Shown: positions 1 to 25,471 of the stretch, piece after piece
How the letters are laid out: every line of letters starts with the position of its first letter
Numbering within the stretch: the first letter of the stretch is position 1
Assembly (NCBI GenBank): GCA_002005505.1
Contig: MVGU01001037.1
Coordinates: forward strand, 97,501-161,500
Length of the DNA: 64,000 nucleotides
From: Botryococcus braunii
Lineage: Eukaryota; Chlorophyta; Trebouxiophyceae
Direction: 5' to 3'
Program-made: the position numbers and the translations under genes
The notes under the pieces: generated by a model
The model's database searches: none
The model's input: only the letters and a program-made list of their open reading frames with translations
Told to the model about the DNA's origin: nothing

Positions 1-11
1 AGGGAGGAGTA

Positions 12-21
12 ACACACACAC

Positions 22-65
<44 letters not shown>
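12..65. repeat. (CA)n microsatellite
   Basis: Nearly pure CA array with one CG interruption. It lies 5' of the first visible coding exon, so it is intronic if the coiled-coil gene extends left of the window. Confidence 0.95.
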
Positions 66-67
<2 letters not shown>

Positions 68-224
68 AGGGGTGAGACAAAGTGGGGAGGGGGGGCGAGA
101 GAGGGAGGGAGGGAGGGAGTCCAGACACTCGATCTGCTCCCTTTACATCCAGAAGGGACAATCGGATCTGTTGGGGTGGCTTAAGATGTTGTTTGCTCAT
201 TGGGGATATGTGAGGGAAGCGCAG

Positions 225-13708
<13,484 letters not shown>

Positions 13709-14159
13709 AAGGTGTCCGATCAGGTGTCTGCTTCAGGTCGTAGTCCCGGGAGTAACGTCGACATAGCTGATTGTTAGAAGTGGTGACCAATTCCAGGGCA
13801 TTCATCTGCTTTGTGCTTGTGGGGTATGTGCAAGCATCCCCATTGCAGGAAAAGAGTACGGGCGCTTGATGGCTCAAATTTTGGGGCCTTGGCTTGACTG
13901 TCACTCACCAGCTAAAACCCAAGTCTATAGGCAGGGCAGGAACAATTGTATGTCAGTCGTGAATGGGGAAAGCACCAGTGGCGGCCTGGCTTGCTGCAAT
14001 ATCGTGCAGCATGTGCTGGAGGTTTTGGAAAGCCCGACGTTTGTCCCCCGCATTGGGTTTAGGGAGTCGTCGATGAGAGGGCGCTACACGCAGCCAATGC
14101 AGCAAGCGCAGCAAAATACTGAACTGCAACGGTTGTGGCTCTGCACGCTTTGACTAGTA

Positions 14160-14335
14160 CTTCATCTACAATTCACTACTCTGTTCTTCGCGATATTTGG
14201 TGTCCAAGTCATCACGATAAATCCAAGTGATCATGGTAAACTTCGTCTATAATTTGGTGTCCAAGGGATAGACTTCATCTACAATGTGCTCGTCTGTTTC
14301 ATCGCGATGTTTGCTGTCCTAGGGATAGGGACGAT
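14160..14335. repeat. degenerate tandem repeat, about three copies
   Basis: Three imperfect copies of a module running from CTTCATCTACAAT through CGCGATRTTTG to TGTCCAAGGGATAG. The middle copy is shortened. No coding potential is seen. Confidence 0.6.
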
Positions 14336-14802
14336 GCCGTTTGACTGGCTCATTGGAAAGCATCCAGTGCAACCTCATGCTGACCGTACGAATGATGGCG
14401 CATTATGCGTCTTCCACTGGAGGCGGATTTTTTTAATTCACGCCAAGAAAGATTAATCCTGTTTAATATTGTTATGAACCCTGGCCCTGGCAATTCAAGC
14501 GTTGTTAGTGATATGACACGACTCCATGCAAAGCAGGGCAATGTGGTAGGCTCCCTTTGCCAGCAGCATTGTAGCTGGAGCGCTTCTGGACATTGCCCTT
14601 TCGATTAAATGTACTTTTCGTGTCAGCCAAATGAAGTAGGAATGTCGCCCTTTCTGCTCCCCTCTGGGATTTCGGCTTGCAGTACACGAAGCTAGCCCTC
14701 TACTTTTGGGGGGGGGGGGGGCGCTTGAATACGTTATTCGCGAACGGTCGTGTCTTCTCCCGCTTCCCCTTCAACCCCCGGGCCCGTCCCTCTTTGGGTG
14801 AT

Positions 14803-14803
<1 letters not shown>

Positions 14804-14889
<86 letters not shown>
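14804..14889. repeat. (CA)n microsatellite
   Basis: Pure CA array of about 43 units in the intergenic region before ALDH-A. Confidence 0.97.
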
Positions 14890-14890
<1 letters not shown>

Positions 14891-15959
14891 TGTTCTGTAT
14901 CCTTTCATGCCCAGCATCCCTGGTACTGATGCAGTAGGGGCTAAGACTGCTTTCGGGTCTGCCATGCAACTGTTTGTTCTTGCATTTGTTCTTCCGACTC
15001 TTCTTTCAAAAGCAGCCGCTCGATGAAGATTTCGTCAAAGCAGGCATGGCCATGCCTGCTTTGAGTAGGGAATGTCGTAAGGGAAGAAGGGAATGGAGAA
15101 AGGCAGGCAGGGTTGAAGGACGGGAGGACGGACTTGAATACTGTTGTGTATTCAAGTGTTACGTAACAGTCCTTCGAGGTAATCTTTAAAGATTATTCTT
15201 GCTTATAGGGTAAGTTTGAACGACAACAGTGCGTCGATCACCTCACTGCTTGATCATGAGAATGCCGAACGCTCATGTGGTTTTAACGCAGACATATTGC
15301 CAATAACAGCGCACGTGTCACTTGAGCTATTCCATCTCGCAAACTCCGATATACTCTACAACTGCACAGACAATAATCAGTATGGCTTATTTTGCATGAT
15401 CAATGACGCTTTGTGGTGCCCCTACCGCAGATTTACCGGTACTACAGCTGCCATTGTCTTGTAACATAGGTCAGGTTAACCCGTTAACCGTTTGTGTGTT
15501 TTGGAACCTGATCGCTGGCTGGCATTGCTCCAGGCTCCCTCTGGATTTTCCCAGACGCACAAACCAGAATTCCATGATCTAAAATTTAAAAGGTGTTTGA
15601 AAACGCTTGCCATGCAGGGCCTGACTCGGGAGGACCCCAGTCTCACGTCTAGCCCCGTGAGGTCACATGCCACTGTTGCCCCAAACAGTGATTGGGGTGG
15701 TAATGTTTCAAGGCATCCTTACGAGCAGCATGCGCTACATAGCATACATTAGCTAGTAGTCAGGGTGTGTAAGTGGGTCTGCACTCAGGCGCTTTGCGGG
15801 GTTCCTGCAAGATTGTTGATGTACCATGTTTTCTGAATATTGAAGACCCCCTGCTTGAAGAAGGCCCCCATCTCCCTTTCCCTAGAAGAAGAGGACTGCT
15901 TCTATAAGCTATCAGGTAGTGTAGTACCGGTATGGGGGGCACGCTTTCCTCGAAGTGCT

Positions 15960-16034
15960 GAGTCGGACTCGGAGGGCTCCCAACCTGGGTCACAGTCTGT
16001 GACTGTGTCGTAGTTTGCGATCTAGTCCTATATT
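15960..16034 (+). promoter_or_regulatory. putative ALDH-A promoter segment
   Basis: It contains GAGTCGGACTC (15960-15970), which also occurs upstream of ALDH-B at 39638-39648. It also holds a 7-bp hairpin, CACAGTC-TGT-GACTGTG (15991-16007), and a TATATT box-like site (16029-16034) about 105 bp before the ATG. Promoter function is inferred from position and sharing only. Confidence 0.35.
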
Positions 16035-16139
16035 AGGGTCCGACTATTCTCCAGTTTCACCCGAACAGTCAATACCCAGCGGTTGTTCATTCGAAACATC
16101 AGATATTCATATTTGTTTCAGCCCTTATTGTTGTAGAAG

Positions 16140-19100
16140 ATGGCGGTGGTGAGTCTTTCCCACTTCTGTGCTAACGAGTTCCCAGGTACCAGGATCGTTG
16201 TCACCGGTCACATGTCCCCGGCCTACTATAGCGAAGACTGTGGTCATAAAAGATTGCATCCATTGGTTTAATCATAAACTCTTAGAGCGTGTGGCTTCAG
16301 GACGTGAAGGGGCTTTCGGATTCGGATCAACAGGAAGCGCTGAAAAGTGTGGTTCCGAAGGTGCGGCAACATCGGGCAGAATCTAAAACACCACATTGTT
16401 TTAGATCCCCAGATTTTTGCCAATATTTACATGTCTTTTGATTGCCATGAATTAATTTGCGTCGGTGCTACACGTTGATTCCTTTGAAGAGTTGTTGATT
16501 CGGTTGGCCTGCGGGGTTAAGCTTTTTATCGATGGAAGTTTTGTTGATGCTATAAGTGGCAAAACATTTCCGGTGGAGGACCCTCGGACGGAGAAAGTGA
16601 TCCTTTCAGTTGCAGAGGCCGACGCTGCAGACGTGGACAAAGCGGTCAAAGCAGCTCGTAAGGTAATTATAATTTGGAACTTTTAAACAGCCTTAATTCT
16701 CAAAACATATTGCGTAAAAACTGCAATGCTTTCATTGGCTTCCACTGTCTCTCTGGCTTGTGGGTTTGTCCTTGATCATGCAAGTAGATGTACACAGGGG
16801 AAACTGCACAGTTAATATTTGAGAGAAGGCATGGCCCCAAATGGGCTGGAATTTGGGTTGGACTCGTGACCTCCCAATGCATTATTTTTTAACAGCGGGC
16901 TCCTGAAAGGTGTTATTACATGCAAACTTTAGAGTCAACCAGTGCAAGCAGAACGGTCCATAGATGGGGATGGACTAGTTATTCCCATCTATGGGTCCAG
17001 GTAACAACGTCTCGCCCTAAAACCTCAAGGGTGCATATATACATAGTCATTAACCCAGGATATGCTCGTCACATACGCATTGCATGGCCAAGCTTTTCAC
17101 ACGAGTGTTGGAAATATGATGATTTCCTGTCGTCCCTTACTTTTCTGATCCTTTTCCCCCCTCTCCGTGTCGCTATGACAGTGTCATATCGTTGCTCATG
17201 TCTCACCATCACGTCTGTCACTGGCCCCTGGACTTTGCGTACCCGCATGTAGGATACGTACGTGGTTTGCGGTTTTGATATGCTTTACTGTCTATCTAGT
17301 GTAAATAGGACAGATCATACAGGCGACTGGTTTGGTCGAATGTGAGTATTTGTATTGAGTGTCTGTCGTTTTCAGGGGTTCTTTGTAAAAAGCACCCCAT
17401 TGAGGAAGAACGTTAATTGGGGATGTTCATGGACTTCTATGGCCAGGCATTTGATGAAGGGCCATGGCCGCGCATGTCGGGGAGGGCAAGAGGGAAGGTG
17501 CTCTACAAGTTGGCAAACATCATTGAGCGCCATGCCCAGGAATTAGCCACTATCGAGTCTCTTGACAATGGAAAGCCATTCAAGTATGCTTTACAGGCCG
17601 ACGTTGCTCTGGTGCGTCATGGTCCCCTTCTCAAGAATATTGGGGTGGGGATTTAGGGCTCCTACCCCATGTTCCATTTTCCTTGGTACGTACCAAGCTT
17701 CCTTAAGGAAGACGTCATGGTCCGACCCTCGTCAGCGCATGCTTACTAATGTAATCAACAACATCATGGGCACCATGCAAATTTCCGTTTCTGTGGCTGT
17801 ATGTGTTAGTGTTTGCGGTTTGAGAATGGGCCGTGTAGTACCAACTGTACTATCATCCGCTTAGTAGAGATTACTCAAACGCCAAGTCACAGAAAGGTTT
17901 GGTGCTTGGGGCTTTAAACGGGAGCTTCACCTCCTCGGTATTGCAGCGGTTGAATCCTCTCCAGGCTCCAGCTGGTCAGAAGATGTTTGTGAGCAGTATA
18001 TACGGCTTATTCTTTCTTTCTTCCCTACCGGATGATCCCCAGCTGGGCCTGACCAGCTGCAGCCTGACCAGTTTTCATGAAGTACATGCCATTTCCGGAT
18101 TAAATCTGTTTGATCACTGTTTATCGGCGTGGCAAAGGATATCCTTAGACACGCTGGTCACCGGCGTGATCACATGTATAGGTTTCAAATGGCTTACATA
18201 TCAATATGTGTAATGGCCATCCTTGCAATTGTTAAGCCGTGCAACCCCAGGCGTGACCAGGACGTTGTTTAGATTAAGAATCTAATCTTTATCATGCTTT
18301 ACTTGCAAGGAATCAATTGATGTCTAGTACTAGACACTATTGGCGTAGCGAATCCACTCCCGCTTCGGCCATGGACTTTGCTGGTCCCCTACTGCAATAG
18401 CATTTTGACGGTGCCCCAGTGACCACAAACCTGACTCCATGCGAAGTCTAACGATATCAAAACTGTACTTGGGGGGCGGGGCGGGAAAGTCAGTGGAACA
18501 TCTCCAATATTATGCTGGATGGGCGGACAAGATATGTGGGGAGACCATCCCTGTTGAGGGCAACATGCAAGCCTATACCTACCGCGAGCCTTTAGGTGCG
18601 CTGACACCATCGGGTTTTGTACATGGTTCAGTAATTGCAGCGGCAGTTGGATCTTGTGGCAACCTACAGCTCCGCCTTATGTACATGTCGACTAATTTGC
18701 ATTACGCTTAACCCCTTACAAACTCAGCTTGTGGTTTATCTGGAATTGATAAGTCATGAACGTATTATCATGCTTGGCGAGATATAGAATGTAGCAGGTC
18801 AGGGGTTTTCCCCGCAGAGACCTTCATGCAGGTCTTGCTGATCAGCATGAGCCTGCAGTGGGCCTGCGGTGGGGCCTGCAGCTGGTAGCACTGCACCGGT
18901 GAAGTCTAAGGTCCTCAATAGAACCCTTTTTTTTCTTTTTTGTTTCCTGTTCTTTTTTTAAGGGGGGGGGGGGGGGGAGGGGATGTTCTATGGCTGCTGG
19001 CGAAGCTCCTTACGGGGCATGCTCCACCACCCTTCCTCCAAGTAATGTGAAGTATGATGTCGTTGAGGGAGCTATCTGTGAGAATGTGTTTGTCGTTTTA

Positions 19101-22100
19101 TGGCCTTGTCCGGCTTCTGAGTCCGGCAAGCGTCGCAACTTAGAGTAAAGAGTGAAGTCTATCCTAACCGCACAAAAGTGCGTCGTAATTTACCTTAGAA
19201 CCCTATCGGAAAGGAAACATCCCTTAGATAGCGGTGCTAATAGCTATCCTCCATGACTTCACCAATGAAGATATCTTTGTTTTAATGGTAGAGGTCATGA
19301 AGACATGAGACTTTTACAATGTTTACAGTGCAATATTGTACTTTTGAAACAAGATGCTTTGAGGATTGTGCCCCCACCTCCTTTACCCGTCTGCACTGAT
19401 TGTTGATATTTGATATTAGAAAGATCTATTGAAACTCAGCAGTCTCCCCACTCCTACCCCACTTATTCCCCTGTTTAGTAAACTTGGTTTGAATTGGGTT
19501 CATGCGCAAGCATATGATGAGAAGGAAACTTGAAGGCATTGCGCTTTAGCTCCCACAAGCAATCGTTTGTTAGTGACGCTGTAATGTTGTTCTGCATCCC
19601 CTTCAAGTGCCTCGCATACTAATTCCAGTCCACGGCACTATCCAATCCATACGGGGGTGGGACGGTGCAGGGGTGGTTGGCCAGATCATTCCCTGGAACT
19701 TCCCACTCTTGATGTTAGCCTGGAAGCTCGGACCAGCCATGGCCGCTGGCAACTGCGTTGTCGTTAAGGTCTCTGCCCTTTCGTGTATTGTCAGTTCCTT
19801 TCGTAAGGTGCATATGATAAGCTACTGCAAAGTAGTACAGCTGTGTATTGTACTCCCAGATGCATCATTGAAAAACGATTTTTTGAGGAGTTTTCTGCGT
19901 TTCGTTCCCCCACAGGCGAGCATTACTGTCTTTTGGCAGAAGCAAGGTCGAGCCTGGCCTGCTCTTCGACGAGAAATGTCGGGAAGGTCCCGTTGAGGTG
20001 GCTTTTGTTGATATGTTTTAGGCTATATTGCTACCACTATCTGTCTACTGATAAGTAGGGTCCGGAGGCCAGGTGGCTGAGCAAACCCCGCTCAGTGCCT
20101 TGAGAGTGGCAGCTTTCCTTGAGGAAGCTGGCGTCCCCCCTGGTGTGGTCAACATCCTGCCCGGGTATGGAGAAACAGCAGGCGCTGCCCTCACTTCCCA
20201 CAAGGGCGTCAATAAGGTAAGCACTACATCTCTCTATTTTAATCGCTAAACGTATCACATCGCACGAGAGAGGGAGGTTCGTCCGCGTTTTGGCATCAGG
20301 TTTGAGATTACCCCCCTAGTAACATTGGTTGTTTTCTTCTGATACATTGGATGGGTTTACTGTGTGATCAGAGTTCTCGGGGTCGGTAATCAAGGTGTTT
20401 GTGTGCATGGGTGTTATGTTGCGTGTTAAGTTGTTGGTGTCTGGAATGCTTGCTTTCATAGTTATGCATATGCATACTTCATGCTTCTATGCTACATGCT
20501 TGGACGTGCCTGTACGTGAGGTATACTTGTAGACGCATACGTATATGCACATGCACATGCATGCGTACTTACCTCTGTGTGTGTGTGTGTGTGTGTGGGT
20601 GTGTGTGTGAGTGTGGGTGTGTGTGTGAGTGTGGGTGTGTGTGGGTGTGGGTGTGTTTGTGTGTGTGTACGTGTGTGTGGGTGCGTGTGTGCGCGCGCGC
20701 GCACGTGGGCCTGTGCGTGATGTATACTTGTAGGCGTACCTGCACATGCACGCGAACTTGCCTCTGTGTGTGTGTGTGCGCGCGCGCGCGCGCGCGTGTG
20801 CGTGCGTGTGTGTGTATGTTTAAGTGGCCCCTTAAGGATGTTACAGTGTTTTCATTTAGAAGATGGTGATCAGCGCCTCTTTTCGAGGCGCATTTCTGTA
20901 TATAACACGTAAAAGGGATATATGGCGCCATATATCCCTTTTACCATGGTCGTGCTGGCTTTGTTACTATGATAGTTAACATTTTTGGGGTGTTGGGCGT
21001 AGTTGGCATTCACGGGGTCGACAGAGGTGGGGAAGATTATCATGAAGGCGGCAGCAGAGAGCATCGTGCCCGTGACTTTGGAGCTAGGGGGGAAGTCCCC
21101 CTGCATCGTGTGTGAGGACGCCAACCTAGACGAGGCCGTTGAGCAGGCTGCATTTGCCATCTTTTTCAACCATGTGCGATGCATGCTTTCTGAGCCTTCC
21201 TTCGAGCCTAGCCTTAGATCTAAGCCTTAGATCTAGATCTCGTTGTCCACACTATTTAACCTTCTTATAACGTGGTTTGCAGTGCTCAACGCGTGAGTTT
21301 AAAACTTCCATTAGGCTTACAGGCCACACTTGGGATCTGCAAGTGTTAAAAATAGTGAATGCCAATCTGAGTTGCGGGCATGAGCCCCTTCTGGGTTGCG
21401 TAACACCAAGATGGGCTCGAAGTTTTGTAATGAGTGATATTGCACGTAATCTCTTTGTATCAATCACGTACCCTTAAGTGCTAAGCTTGGTTTGAGGATC
21501 CCCCCCCCCCCATGTACCCAAAATCGAAGCCGTGGTCTAGAGGATAGCGTGTTAAGTTGACTTGTAGTGCACCAGAGGCTGCTCAATAACCATTGACGTC
21601 GCCACAGGGACAATGTTGCACAGCGGGCTCCCGAACTTTTGTGCACGAGTCCATCTACGAAGAGTTCGTTAAGAAGGCCATCGCAAAGGCGCAAACGATT
21701 AGAGTCGGCGATCCCTTCGACCTGGAGACTGAACAAGGACCCCAGGTTTGTCGCCCATGCCTGGCCAACAAGCGCTTGATACACAGGCCATGCATGCTGT
21801 TTCCCACCTTTACGGAGGTAACCATGTAAGTTAAATACATCACCCACCGCCCCTCCCGAAGATTCTGATTACCCTGAATGGTTCTAGGGCTGTCCGTCGT
21901 CGCTGATGGGCTGACCGTTGCGTTTACCCCAAATGTTGCTGTGCCACTCATCTTTTCAAGCGCACTTGTTGTTTAAGAAGACCTGTATTTGGGCAGCGCG
22001 GGTGGGAGGGGTCGCTGGGAGCAGGTGTCCAGGGAGCAATTCGAAAAGATCCTGGGTTACGTGAGGGCTGGCGAGGACGAGGGAGCCAGGCTGGAGACGG

Positions 22101-23373
22101 GGGGCAGACAGCATGGGGAGCAGGGTTACTTTGTGCAGCCCACCGTGTTCAGCAATGTGAAGGACCACATGAAGATTGCCCGCGAGGAAATCTTTGGGCC
22201 CGTGCAGTCCATTTTGTCTTGGAGTACACTGGAGGAGGTGATACCCTAAGAATCCCCCCCCCCCCCGTCACGCCGGGTTTCGGGGGCGGAACGGGTAGAG
22301 CCTGCCCCCCCTTCTCTCGACGGCATGGCCATTCAGCGTATAAAGCTGACTTGACCCTAGAGACAGCTAGTTGATTGCATGTTTGGGATCTTGCGAGCTG
22401 CATGCAAGTACGTAGTTGCGCAACAAGTACTCTGGTTGGCAAGTCGCCTGCGTGAGTGAGCACCCAAGGGTACGAGCTCTTCTAAGGATCGACTGTGGGG
22501 GTTCTTTAGGTGATCCAAAGAGCAAATGACACTGACTACGGTTTGGCAGCTGGCGTTTTCACCAAGGACATCAACAAGGCCAACTGCCTTGCTCGCGGTC
22601 TCAGGGTAAGCTTTTTTCAAAATTTGCTAGCGTGAAGCATGGTGTTAATTGAACCGCGTTTTTAGTAGTAACGTCATGACTGACTGACGTCAGTCATCTT
22701 GCTGCAGGCTGGCACTGTGTGGATTAACACATGGAACCAATTCGATACCGGTGTCCCTTTTGGAGGCTACAAAGGGAGTGGGATCGGGCGGGAGCATGGA
22801 CATGCTGCTTTGTCACACTACACCCAGGTAATCTAGAGCAGCGCCAGAGCACTCAAGTTGAACGGCTTGATCATTATCACTGCATGTACACGTGGCCTAT
22901 CAGTTTCAAGGTCAAACTCAATATCCGAGAGCTTTTTAAAGTCGAACGATCTAGAGATCTTGGACTTCTGAGGAGAACATGTATGCATGTATGTCATGCA
23001 GCAAACATGATCATGATGTATACATACAGCACTAGGGCTATCAAAATTCGACTTATAAGTTCTAGGGCTATTAAAATTCTACTTTTACGTAAATTCAACT
23101 TAAAATTCTACTTATATTATTAGAATTAATTAATTGAAGTTCACTTAATTAAGGACGGCTTAGGAAATGCTGTCATCGCCGGAGGCGTCTTGAAACTCTT
23201 AGCTTTGTCCTCATGAAGTGCACAAAGTATGAGAACCCTCTCATGAATTCGGCCGCTGGGCTAGCCTGTCCCGTCCAGGAAAATAGCCGCTTGTGAGTAT
23301 TGACGGAGATGGTTGTGCGCAGATCAAGTCGGTGTATGTACCTCTTGTGGAGCCGATAGCGTGGAAGATGTGA
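16140..23373 (+). CDS. ALDH2: ALDH-A: family-2 aldehyde dehydrogenase, 13 exons, exon 3 acceptor damaged
   Basis: Exons: 16140-16148, 16301-16360, 16492-16662 (see below), 17447-17611, 18490-18595, 19671-19768, 20073-20216, 21003-21173, 21608-21745, 22025-22237, 22510-22605, 22708-22827 and 23323-23373 (TGA); about 513 residues. It oxidises aldehydes to carboxylates with NAD(P)+. Family marks seen: IIPWNFP with the oxyanion Asn (exon 6), FTGSTEVG and LELGGKSP with the general-base Glu (exon 8), GQCCTAGSR with the nucleophile Cys (exon 9), and the GxGREHG C-terminal region. No transit peptide is evident. In exon 3 the AG used by ALDH-B is absent and a TAA lies in the matching frame. An AG at 16490-16491 keeps the phase and would give a protein about 16 residues shorter. 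It may therefore be a functional variant or an early pseudogene. The residue before GQCC is His, where ALDH-B has Gln. Confidence 0.85.
20503..20815. repeat. duplicated ~200-bp unit with (GT)n and (GC)n tracts
   Basis: Two diverged copies, beginning near 20503 and 20703, each run ACGTG...GTATACTTGTAG...CACATGCA...CTTGCCTCTG and then a long GT array ending in alternating GC. They lie in ALDH-A intron 7. Alternating purine-pyrimidine GT/GC tracts of this kind are known to favour Z-DNA. Confidence 0.8.
20873..20944. repeat. hairpin plus 36-bp perfect palindrome
   Basis: GCGCCTC-TTTTC-GAGGCGC (20873-20891) is followed by a perfect 36-bp inverted repeat at 20909-20944, centred on GGCGCC and with GTAAAAGGGATATAT as the outer arm. 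It lies in ALDH-A intron 7, just upstream of exon 8. Confidence 0.9.
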
Positions 23374-23726
23374 TTGTACACGTACATTGTACATTTTGCG
23401 CCACAAAAAAAACAACGGTTGATAGGGCTGATCTGTTCTGTCAAGAGCAAAGCATCCCAGCCTCTGTTGAAGCACAGGCTAGGCTATAGCTATCGAATAA
23501 CAGGGAACACATTTGGCATTCATGCGCCCTTATAAGCTATATGTCCTAGCACCTATTTCTAGCGCAACTGAGGTGTGTGTGCACCATCGTGCAGCAGGCT
23601 AGCCCGGAAATTGGAACAGAACATGTTTTGGCTGACCAGTGACCACAGAAACTCCATTTGGATACGTATTAGTATACTTTGTGAGTTTACACAAAATGTA
23701 GTGAGTGCTGGCTCGATTTCTAAATA

Positions 23727-23871
23727 CCGTACCGTCGCAAAATATTGACCCAGGAATTGGGGCTCAACATCAAAAATACTCCGATTTCCCGAGGGAAGGG
23801 GAGAATAACGGGAAATTTTGGGGGGTCAAAATAAAAATATGGGTCAATATTAATATTTTGCGACGGTACGG
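23727..23871. mobile_element. MITE-like element with TA target duplication
   Basis: 145 bp bounded by inverted repeats beginning CCGTACCGTCGCAAAATATT and running to TGACCCA on the left. The right arm matches except for a six-base AATATT insertion. TA flanks both ends (23725-23726 and 23872-23873), as in Tc1/mariner-type (Stowaway-like) elements. The interior has no coding capacity. Confidence 0.75.
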
Positions 23872-24118
23872 TATTAATATGAGCGAGGTGGAGCCCCTAA
23901 TCTCTTTCATTAATTTGACCAAAAGAGATTAGGATGAGATTCTTTCATTAATGTGACCAAAAGTATAAATGATGCATGCTCAAAGTTGAAGGAATGTGAG
24001 TTGGACGTTTTCGAGGCCAGGAACTGTCTCAATTATAAGCGAGTTAGAACTCAATTTGCTGTTGAGGTGAATGTACGTATACATGCTTTCCATACATGTA
24101 GATACAGCTCGCTAGCTG

Positions 24119-24194
24119 TAGCTCGAGTGGGAGCACATTTAGACCTTGGAGAGGCACATCCCGAAAGGGTATAAGCAATGGCTGGATTCGAGTC
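24119..24194 (+). other. possible tRNA-derived pol III A and B boxes
   Basis: TAGCTCGAGTGGG (24119-24131) resembles a tRNA A box, and GGATTCGAGTC (24184-24194) resembles a B box. No acceptor stem pairs convincingly, so this is at most a tRNA relic or SINE fragment. Confidence 0.25.
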
Positions 24195-24831
24195 GTACCG
24201 CAGGAGCCCCTATGTTAATGTACTGCCTTTGTGTCTTAACAAGAGAAACTGTTCTGTATTCTCCAAGTAAACTGTGAAGCACACCTCGGTTTTTTGGACT
24301 TTTGAACCGTGTCGGTACTCGACAGTAGAAGCCAACGATTGCTGTCCTTTAAGCCAGCACTATTCCTGTTGGGAACGACGGAGGAACGAACATTTCGACA
24401 ACGACAATTTTAAAGTATCCTTAACAAACCCGTCCGCAGTTCATTCATGCCACGCAAAGCAGGGAAATTCCAATGTACTTACTGTCTAATGGTCTAAGTC
24501 ATTTATACAAGGACAATTGCATGGATACCCATTCGACTATATTTTTACTTGCAGCCCCTATTATGCGTACTGTCAACTTCATCCTGTCAACGTTGCAACA
24601 AGTGTGGATCCGGTTCGAAGCTCCTCTTGTTGGCGCAAGGTGCACTTCTATTCAGTGAATCTCACAAGAAACACAACCTCTTCACCCTGAGTTAGGGAGG
24701 TCTTTGATCAGGCTTTGATCACGAAGGGTATGTTTATGCGATTTGGAGACTTATCGAGGCCATTGCGCTTTGGAATCGCAGACACCTATCGGACCCCTAG
24801 CTAGTTCTTTTTACCCGGTGCTTGCGTGCAA

Positions 24832-24833
<2 letters not shown>

Positions 24834-24923
<90 letters not shown>
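24834..24923. repeat. (GT)n microsatellite
   Basis: About 45 uninterrupted GT units followed by a G run; intergenic. Confidence 0.97.
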
Positions 24924-24924
<1 letters not shown>

Positions 24925-25264
24925 GGGGGGGGGGGTGGCCCCCAAGGTCAGGACAGCTTTAAAAGTATCGATGCTTTTAGGAGCTTAGTGTATGTTCAAT
25001 GTCAAAGGGGCCTACTTCCTGTTGTTACATCATCCTTTCTCTCCACGTATGCCAGGTTGTACACACGAAGAAAAATGGAAAATATTCTAACCCCGAATCA
25101 CGTATCTTACAGAGCCATGGACACACATTATGATAACACATGTTAAACGGCAATCGACAGAAATTGCCAGCCCAGGAGGTGTGGGGAAGAGGATGTGAGC
25201 ACGCAGGGAGGGGGGGGGGAGAGGGTGAGGGATGGGGGAAAAAGGGTGGGGAAGAGAGAGAGTG

Positions 25265-25380
<116 letters not shown>

Positions 25381-25471
25381 GGGGGGGAGAGAGGGAGAGA
25401 GCGCGACAAAACACTACCTAGCCAAAGATCTTCTAGAACCACAAGGCACCACCAAAATAACGCAGGGAATT

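Larger units (their letters stand above)
13709..16139. other. intergenic region between the coiled-coil gene and ALDH-A
   Basis: I see no coding exon here. It holds a degenerate tandem repeat (14160-14335), a G15 run (14706-14720), a (CA)n array (14804-14889) and the ALDH-A 5' flank with a short shared motif (15960-15970). Confidence 0.6.

Noticed and set aside
20487..20931. Thr/His and Val/Cys frames in ALDH-A intron 7
   Set aside because: Products of alternating GT/GC repeats.
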